Source of the DNA: Candidatus Omnitrophota bacterium
GTDB taxonomy: Bacteria > Omnitrophota > Gorgyraeia > Gorgyraeales > Gorgyraeaceae
Length of the DNA: 6,047 nucleotides
Assembly (NCBI GenBank): GCA_018817035.1
Contig: JAHIUV010000069.1
Coordinates: forward strand, 1 to 6,047
Reading direction: 5' to 3'
The notes under the pieces were generated by a model, which saw only the letters and a list, made by a program, of their open reading frames with translations, searched no databases and was not told where the DNA came from. Shown here one piece after another: positions 5,786 through 6,047 of this stretch. Numbering within the stretch: the first letter of the stretch is position 1; each line of letters begins with the position of its first letter. The translations under genes were made by a program, and so were the position numbers.

Positions 5786-6047
5786 ATGTTAAGATTTTTG
5801 ACTGCCGGTGAATCGCATGGAGAAGCGCTTTTAGGTATTTTAGAGGGCATGCCCAGCGGGCTGAAGATAGACAATGTTTTCATAGACGGAGAATTAAAGA
5901 GGCGTCAGCAGGGTTATGGCAGGGGCGCGCGTATGAAGATAGAAGATGACAGCGCCAGGATACTGTCAGGCCTTAGTCATGGTATCAGCATAGGTAGTCC
6001 TATTTCCATTCTTATAGCTAATAAAGATTTTTCAATAGATAGCCTTC
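5786..6047 (+). CDS. aroC: chorismate synthase, 5' part
   Basis: Converts 5-enolpyruvylshikimate-3-phosphate to chorismate, the last step of the shikimate pathway, using reduced FMN. The gene runs off the window after 87 codons, while the family is usually about 350-400 residues. The N-terminus MLRFLTAGESHGEALLGILEG is diagnostic, with His11 matching the catalytic histidine of the GESHG signature. It is followed by RRQQGYGRGARMKIE, where most homologues have RRQGGYGRG or similar, then ILSGLSHGISIGSPISILIAN. The start is set by the ribosome site just upstream. Close spacing behind pilD and the pathway link to aroE suggest one aroE-pilD-aroC transcript. Confidence 0.96.
   Translation, partial: MLRFLTAGESHGEALLGILEGMPSGLKIDNVFIDGELKRRQQGYGRGARMKIEDDSARILSGLSHGISIGSPISILIANKDFSIDSL

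Overview
The window is a single-strand (+) run of seven core anabolic and housekeeping genes from a bacterial chromosome. The order is ilvB (3' part), ilvN, ilvC, leuA, an intrinsic-terminator-like hairpin, aroE, a type IV prepilin peptidase (pilD-like), and aroC (5' part). There are no RNA genes, insertion sequences, CRISPR arrays or phage genes, and no gene-free stretch above 80 bases. The sequence is of middling G+C, and ATA is used heavily for isoleucine and AGG for arginine throughout. Nothing in base or codon use marks any gene as recently acquired. The overall character suggests an uncultured, free-living Gram-negative-type bacterium. Omnitrophota (OP3) or a related candidate phylum is my best guess from sequence style, but it is an inference I cannot confirm here.

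Region 1 (1-4077) is a tight branched-chain amino acid operon. IlvB and IlvN form acetohydroxyacid synthase, IlvC reduces and isomerises its product, and LeuA diverts 2-ketoisovalerate into leucine synthesis. The gaps are 1, 3 and 17 bases, so these genes are almost certainly co-transcribed. The dehydratase IlvD and the leucine genes leuB, leuC and leuD are not in the window.

Region 2 (4078-4155) is the only real intergenic space. It holds a perfectly formed 12-bp hairpin with a GCGA tetraloop, followed by five T. The ribosome-binding site of aroE starts right after the T run. A second, mutually exclusive hairpin would pair the terminator's C run with that ribosome-binding site. This compact arrangement is the best candidate for an undescribed regulatory switch in the window.

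Region 3 (4156-6047) holds shikimate-pathway genes aroE and aroC on either side of a complete prepilin peptidase, with gaps of 22 and 21 bases. A 13-bp perfect inverted repeat covers the last codons and the stop codon of aroE.

The most notable protein-level signal is shared by IlvC and AroE. Both families normally use NADPH, yet in each one the loop that should hold the 2'-phosphate carries acidic residues in place of the usual Arg, Lys, Ser or Thr. This points to NADH use in both pathways. I see no wholly novel multi-gene system here; the interesting items are the leuA-aroE RNA element, the cofactor signatures and the aroE-end palindrome.
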